A DNA stretch of 9,004 nucleotides from Novosphingobium sp. (GTDB taxonomy: Bacteria > Pseudomonadota > Alphaproteobacteria > Sphingomonadales > Sphingomonadaceae), in contig JAIXYF010000355.1 in NCBI GenBank assembly GCA_027490345.1, positions 1 to 9,004 on the forward strand, written 5' to 3'. The translations under genes were made by a program, and so were the position numbers. This document shows positions 6,453 to 9,004 of the stretch, in pieces. The notes beneath the pieces are model-generated. The model had not been told where the DNA came from. It worked only from the letters and a program-made list of their open reading frames with translations, and searched no databases. Within the stretch, counting starts at the first letter, position 1; every line of letters begins with the position of its first letter.

Positions 6453-7073
6453 ATGATCGAACGCGTCACCCTCCATGTCCTCGATAGCGATTCAGCCCGT
6501 AGGGCAATGCTCGCTCGTCTCGCATTTGCCGCAGGGCATCATGCGGAAATCTATGCCCACGCTGATGAGCTGCTCGGCCATGCGCCGTCGGGCGGCCTCG
6601 TCCTCGCGCAGGATGAACCGGTGGGGGAAGGGATCACTAACCTTGTCAACGCCATGATGCGCGCCGGGCAATGGCTGCCGGTCATCGCGATTGCCGAAAC
6701 GCCCACGATCACCGCCGTCGTCGCCGCCATCAAAGCCGGCGCGCTCGATTATCTCACCGTGCCCGAACAGATCGCGCCGCTCAATGAAGCCGTGGCCCGC
6801 TGCGCCCGCGAAGCCGATGCCCAGCGCCAGCAGCGCGCTCGCTCCGCCGAAGCGCGCCAGCGCATCTCCCGCCTCTCGATGCGCGAACGCGAAGTGCTGG
6901 ACCGGCTGGCCGAAGGGTGCAGCAACAAGGCCATCGCGCGCGAACTGGAAATCAGCCCACGCACGGTCGAAATCCACCGCATGAAAATGATGGGCAAACT
7001 CGGCGCCCGCCACGCCGCCGAAGCCGTCCGCCTGCGCATCGAAGCCACCGGGCTGGGCGATGTCGCGGCCTGA
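6453..7073 (+). CDS. FixJ/NarL-like LuxR-family regulator with degenerate receiver domain
   Basis: 206-residue DNA-binding regulator. Residues 1-120 follow the response-regulator receiver fold: the acidic pair D11/D13 is kept (HVLDSDSARR), and LPVIAIAE and IKAGALDYL match strands and helices of FixJ-type receivers. The key residues are lost, however: the phospho-acceptor position in GLVLAQDEP is Ala52 (nearest acid D54), the conserved Thr is Ala81, and the conserved Lys-Pro is Val103-Pro104. Residues ~143-200 form an intact LuxR-type HTH (LSMREREVLDRLAEG, then SNKAIARELEISPRTVEIHR). It therefore probably acts without phosphorylation by a histidine kinase, and none is encoded nearby. The ATG at 6453 is the earliest possible start, since an in-frame TAA lies at 6447-6449; no clear Shine-Dalgarno is visible. 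The target genes are unknown, and autoregulation through the upstream ATTCCC dyad is a guess. Confidence 0.88.
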   Translation: MIERVTLHVLDSDSARRAMLARLAFAAGHHAEIYAHADELLGHAPSGGLVLAQDEPVGEGITNLVNAMMRAGQWLPVIAIAETPTITAVVAAIKAGALDYLTVPEQIAPLNEAVARCAREADAQRQQRARSAEARQRISRLSMREREVLDRLAEGCSNKAIARELEISPRTVEIHRMKMMGKLGARHAAEAVRLRIEATGLGDVAA

Positions 7074-7107
7074 AGGGGGGGCGGCATTGGAACCATCAGG
7101 CATGGCA

Positions 7108-7139
7108 GCCGGTTTACAGGTTGGCCGGTTTACAGGTTG
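7108..7139. repeat. Perfect 16-bp tandem duplication
   Basis: GCCGGTTTACAGGTTG occurs twice head to tail (7108-7123, 7124-7139) in the 157-base gap between the convergent regulator and extensin-like genes. A related GGTTTACCGG occurs at 7228-7237. Other features of the gap are the dyads CTGAAG-GT-CTTCAG (7165-7178) and TCTGGCCAGA (7188-7197). No gene is seen here. Confidence 0.8.
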
Positions 7140-7221
7140 ATTGTAAGCGCCCGTAAAGTCTTCGCTGAAGGTCTTCAGGGCCGAATATCTGGCCAGAATT
7201 TTGCTTCGCTCGTGAGGCCTC

Positions 7222-7242
7222 TTCTGCGGTTTACCGGCAGAA
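7222..7242 (-). other. Stem-loop across the stop codon of the extensin-like gene
   Basis: On the plus strand TTCTGCGG (7222-7229), loop TTTA, and CC-G-GCAGAA (7234-7242) form an 8-bp stem with one bulged G. On the minus strand it contains the TAA stop of the extensin-like gene. No T-tract follows in either direction, so a terminator role is weakly supported. Confidence 0.3.
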
Positions 7243-7929
7243 AGCCCGTCCGCCACCTGCTCCGCCACCTGCTCCGCCGCCGCCCACTTCAAGGTGGAAG
7301 TGATCGCGGTGCGCCGCGTTGTAGTCCGGGCTCAGCACAGTGCCAAAGCGCTTGCAGGCGCTATCGCGCACCGTGTTCAGGAACGCGCGCACTTGCGGGC
7401 TGCTGGCGTTCCAGCCCTGCAGCACGCTGATGCGCCGCCCATCTGCCAGCACGAAGGCGCCGATATCGACCGCGTTTGCCGTCGCATGGCCCGAAAGGCG
7501 ATTTGTGCCCGCCACATTGCGGCAGGCATAGCTGCCCATCGTCTCGATCCGCACCAGCGGGCTGCCAAGAATGGCGCGTGCAGCACGGTCCACGCCAAAG
7601 CGCGCCCAGCCCGAAAGGGTATTCGCAAGCGGGCAAGTCACCGGGCCAAGATTTGAAAGCTGCAGCAAGCCGCCATCGCTGCGCAGCGAAGCCAGCCGCA
7701 CCGCGCCAATGGCCGAGCAGCCCGCGCCGAAATACTGATCGGGCAGCGGCGTGAAGGCTGCGTTGCTGCGCCCCAGATTGGCAAGGCACGCGCGCCCTTC
7801 CGGCGCGGCGGGCGGGTTCCACGCGGCCACCGTGCGCATCGGCCGCCGCACCGGATCGGGCGCGCCGGCGCAGCCTGCCAGAAGCACCGGCAGGGCGGCG
7901 GCAAGGGCAAGAGTAAACGTGCGGGCCAT
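7231..7929 (-). CDS. Extensin-like C-terminal domain lipoprotein (putative zinc peptidase-like, envelope)
   Basis: 232-residue predicted lipoprotein. Residues 1-20 are a signal peptide with hydrophobic core and lipobox LLAGC, lipidated at Cys20, so it should be anchored in the envelope. The rest matches the extensin-like C-terminal domain (PF06904), distantly related to VanY/M15 D-Ala-D-Ala peptidases: SGHATANAVDIGAF at 146-159 gives the HxxxxxxD pair His148/Asp155, and HRDHFH at 207-212 supplies the third zinc-ligand candidate. A role in trimming cell-wall peptides is inferred from the fold; activity is not established here. Six further cysteines (48, 71, 99, 136, 192, 231) suggest disulfides in the periplasm. 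The protein ends in a Gly-rich tail (216-227) and FCR. The start at 7929 is set by the signal peptide; no good Shine-Dalgarno is seen. It converges with the regulator gene and diverges from serC. Confidence 0.88.
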   Translation of the reverse strand: MARTFTLALAAALPVLLAGCAGAPDPVRRPMRTVAAWNPPAAPEGRACLANLGRSNAAFTPLPDQYFGAGCSAIGAVRLASLRSDGGLLQLSNLGPVTCPLANTLSGWARFGVDRAARAILGSPLVRIETMGSYACRNVAGTNRLSGHATANAVDIGAFVLADGRRISVLQGWNASSPQVRAFLNTVRDSACKRFGTVLSPDYNAAHRDHFHLEVGGGGAGGGAGGGRAFCR

Positions 7930-7977
7930 CGCGCAGCAGAGTGCCGCCGGATGGTTAACATGCGCTTAGCGCGGGGG

Positions 7978-8006
7978 CCTGCAAGGGCCCTGCACGCCGA
8001 TGCAGG
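7978..8006. repeat. CCTGCA half-sites and inverted repeat abutting the serC promoter
   Basis: CCTGCA occurs at 7978-7983 and 7989-7994 and its complement TGCAGG at 8001-8006. The last two form a perfect dyad CCTGCA-N6-TGCAGG that ends exactly where the TTGACA -35 hexamer begins. The spacing of 11-12 bases places the sites on nearly the same face of the helix, as expected for a regulator bound beside RNA polymerase. A second possible hairpin, GGGCC/GGCCC (7975-7990), overlaps them. Confidence 0.4.
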
Positions 8007-8034
8007 TTGACAGGCCGCAGCCCGGCCCTAAGAG
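8007..8034 (+). promoter_or_regulatory. Candidate serC promoter
   Basis: TTGACA at 8007-8012 is a perfect -35 hexamer. Sixteen bases later TAAGAG (8029-8034) is a weak -10, which is common in alphaproteobacteria. Transcription would start near 8040-8042, at the first base of the structured leader, which supports the assignment. Confidence 0.5.
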
Positions 8035-8040
8035 CGACCT

Positions 8041-8090
8041 CGGGCCACGCGGTCCCAACGCCGCGCGTGCTCTCTGTAAGGAGAGACTAC
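8041..8090 (+). ncRNA. serC leader RNA motif (candidate cis-regulatory element)
   Basis: The leader directly before serC can fold into two consecutive stems. Stem 1 is CACGCG (8046-8051) with CGCGTG (8064-8069), or the register CGCGG/CCGCG (8048-8052, 8061-8065). Stem 2 is CTCTC (8070-8074) with GAGAG (8081-8085), loop TGTAAG. The 3' arm of stem 2 is part of the serC Shine-Dalgarno (AAGGAGAG, 8078-8085), six to seven bases before the ATG. This agrees with the described alphaproteobacterial serC motif, a short element whose last stem overlaps the ribosome binding site of serC. Its ligand or mechanism is, as far as I know, undetermined. The assignment rests on position and structure; I could not score it against the Rfam model. 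Confidence 0.68.
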
Positions 8091-9004
8091 ATGACTGTTA
8101 CGCTTCCCGCGCGCAAACCTGCGCGTCCGCATTTTTCGTCCGGCCCCTGCGCCAAGCCGCCCGGATATGATCCCGCCAAACTCGCCACCGACGTGCTCGG
8201 GCGCTCGCACCGCTCGAAGATCGGCAAAACGCGCCTGCAGCTCTGCATCGATCTGATGCGCGACGTGCTGGGCCTGCCCGATACGCACCGCATCGGCATC
8301 GTGCCGGGGTCTGATACCGGCGCTTTCGAAATGGCGATGTGGACGATGCTGGGCGCCCGCCCGGTGACGGCGATGGCGTGGGAAAGCTTTGGTGAGGGCT
8401 GGGTGACGGACGCCGTCAAGCAGCTCAAGATCGATCCCACCGTAGTGCGCGCCGATTATGGCCAGCTGCCCGATTTGTCCGCGGTCGATTTCTCCACCGA
8501 CGTGCTCTTCACCTGGAATGGCACGACCTCGGGCGTGCGCGTTCCCAATGGTGACTGGATTCCCGAGACCCGCGAGGGGCTGACTTTCGCCGACGCCACC
8601 AGCGCCGTTTTCGCCTACGACATTCCGTGGGACAAGATCGACGTCGCCACCTTCTCCTGGCAGAAAGTGCTGGGCGGCGAAGGCGGCCACGGTGTCCTCA
8701 TCCTCGGCCCCCGCGCGGTCGAGCGCCTCGAAACCTATACCCCTGCCTGGCCGCTGCCCAAGGTGTTCCGCCTCGTTTCCAAGGGCAAACTCACCGAAGG
8801 CGTGTTCAAGGGGGAGACGATCAACACCCCCTCGATGCTCGCGGTGGAAGACGCAATCTTCGCGCTCGAATGGGCCAAGTCCATCGGCGGGCTGGAGGGC
8901 CTGAAGGCCCGCTGCGCCGCCAATGCCAGCGCGCTCGATAAGCTGGTGCAGGAACGCAGCTGGCTCGGCCACCTCGCCGCCGATCCCGCCTCGCGCTCGA
9001 TGAC
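8091..9004 (+). CDS. serC: Phosphoserine aminotransferase (Methanosarcina-type SerC), 3' end beyond window
   Basis: PLP-dependent fold-type I aminotransferase that converts 3-phosphohydroxypyruvate and glutamate to 3-phosphoserine and 2-oxoglutarate, second step of serine synthesis; it also serves the pyridoxal-phosphate branch. 304 codons are visible of an expected 370-390. The N-terminus (RPHFSSGPCAKPPGY) and GRSHRSKIGK are typical of the alphaproteobacterial/Methanosarcina type rather than the E. coli type. PLP contacts are visible: Asp168 in FADATSAVFAYD, and the Schiff-base Lys192 in TFSWQKVLGGEGGHG. GIVPGSDTGAFEMA supplies the phosphate-binding loop. The start is fixed by AAGGAG seven bases upstream and by the family N-terminus. 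A serA gene commonly follows in this group, but it would lie outside the window. The regulation suggested by the sequence is the upstream leader RNA and the CCTGCA dyad. Confidence 0.95.
   Translation, partial: MTVTLPARKPARPHFSSGPCAKPPGYDPAKLATDVLGRSHRSKIGKTRLQLCIDLMRDVLGLPDTHRIGIVPGSDTGAFEMAMWTMLGARPVTAMAWESFGEGWVTDAVKQLKIDPTVVRADYGQLPDLSAVDFSTDVLFTWNGTTSGVRVPNGDWIPETREGLTFADATSAVFAYDIPWDKIDVATFSWQKVLGGEGGHGVLILGPRAVERLETYTPAWPLPKVFRLVSKGKLTEGVFKGETINTPSMLAVEDAIFALEWAKSIGGLEGLKARCAANASALDKLVQERSWLGHLAADPASRSM

Noticed and set aside
7108..7139. CRISPR-like repeat
   Set aside because: Only two adjacent copies without spacers; it is a simple tandem duplication.
7165..7197. Dyads CTGAAG-GT-CTTCAG and TCTGGCCAGA followed by ATTTT, considered as a terminator between the convergent genes
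   Set aside because: The dyads have almost no loop, the stems are short and the T-run is only four bases, so an intrinsic terminator cannot be supported.

Overview
The window looks like chromosomal DNA of a GC-rich alphaproteobacterium, most likely a sphingomonad (Sphingomonadales). This is an inference from the high GC content, the Methanosarcina-type serC preceded by what looks like the alphaproteobacterial serC leader RNA, the FixJ-like LuxR regulator, and the extensin-like lipoprotein. No mobile element, CRISPR array, tRNA or rRNA is visible.

Layout. (1) 1-1940, minus strand: the first ~646 codons of a molybdopterin/4Fe-4S oxidoreductase that runs off the left edge. (2) 2137-6180, plus strand: four tightly spaced genes, namely a circularly permuted ATP-grasp protein, an alpha-E (DUF403) protein, a transglutaminase-like cysteine peptidase and Anbu, the proteasome/HslV-like 'ancestral beta subunit'. 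(3) 6181-6452: a 272-base intergenic region with several inverted repeats and a TATAAT-like element inside a cluster of ATTCCC/GGGAAT half-sites. (4) 6453-7073, plus: a FixJ/NarL-type regulator with a normal LuxR HTH but a degenerate receiver domain. (5) 7231-7929, minus: an extensin-like, VanY/M15-like lipoprotein. (6) 8091-9004, plus: phosphoserine aminotransferase SerC, truncated by the right edge, preceded by a candidate promoter, inverted repeats and a structured leader.

The main system is the Anbu cassette. Comparative genomics of amidoligases has linked these same four families and predicted that the ATP-grasp enzyme builds a peptide or amide modification while the transglutaminase-like and Anbu proteins cleave or process it. 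The alpha-E protein would be an accessory or scaffold. The physiological substrate is, to my knowledge, not settled. The cassette is therefore a known but poorly understood system. Locally unusual points are a Val where I recall an Asp in most Anbu proteins, a hairpin directly before the Anbu ribosome binding site, and a TTG start on the transglutaminase gene.

Second in interest are the regulator, which lacks the phospho-acceptor Asp and the conserved Thr and Lys of receivers, and the serC leader, whose last stem holds the Shine-Dalgarno sequence. The molybdoenzyme, regulator, extensin-like protein and SerC show no evident functional link to the Anbu cassette.
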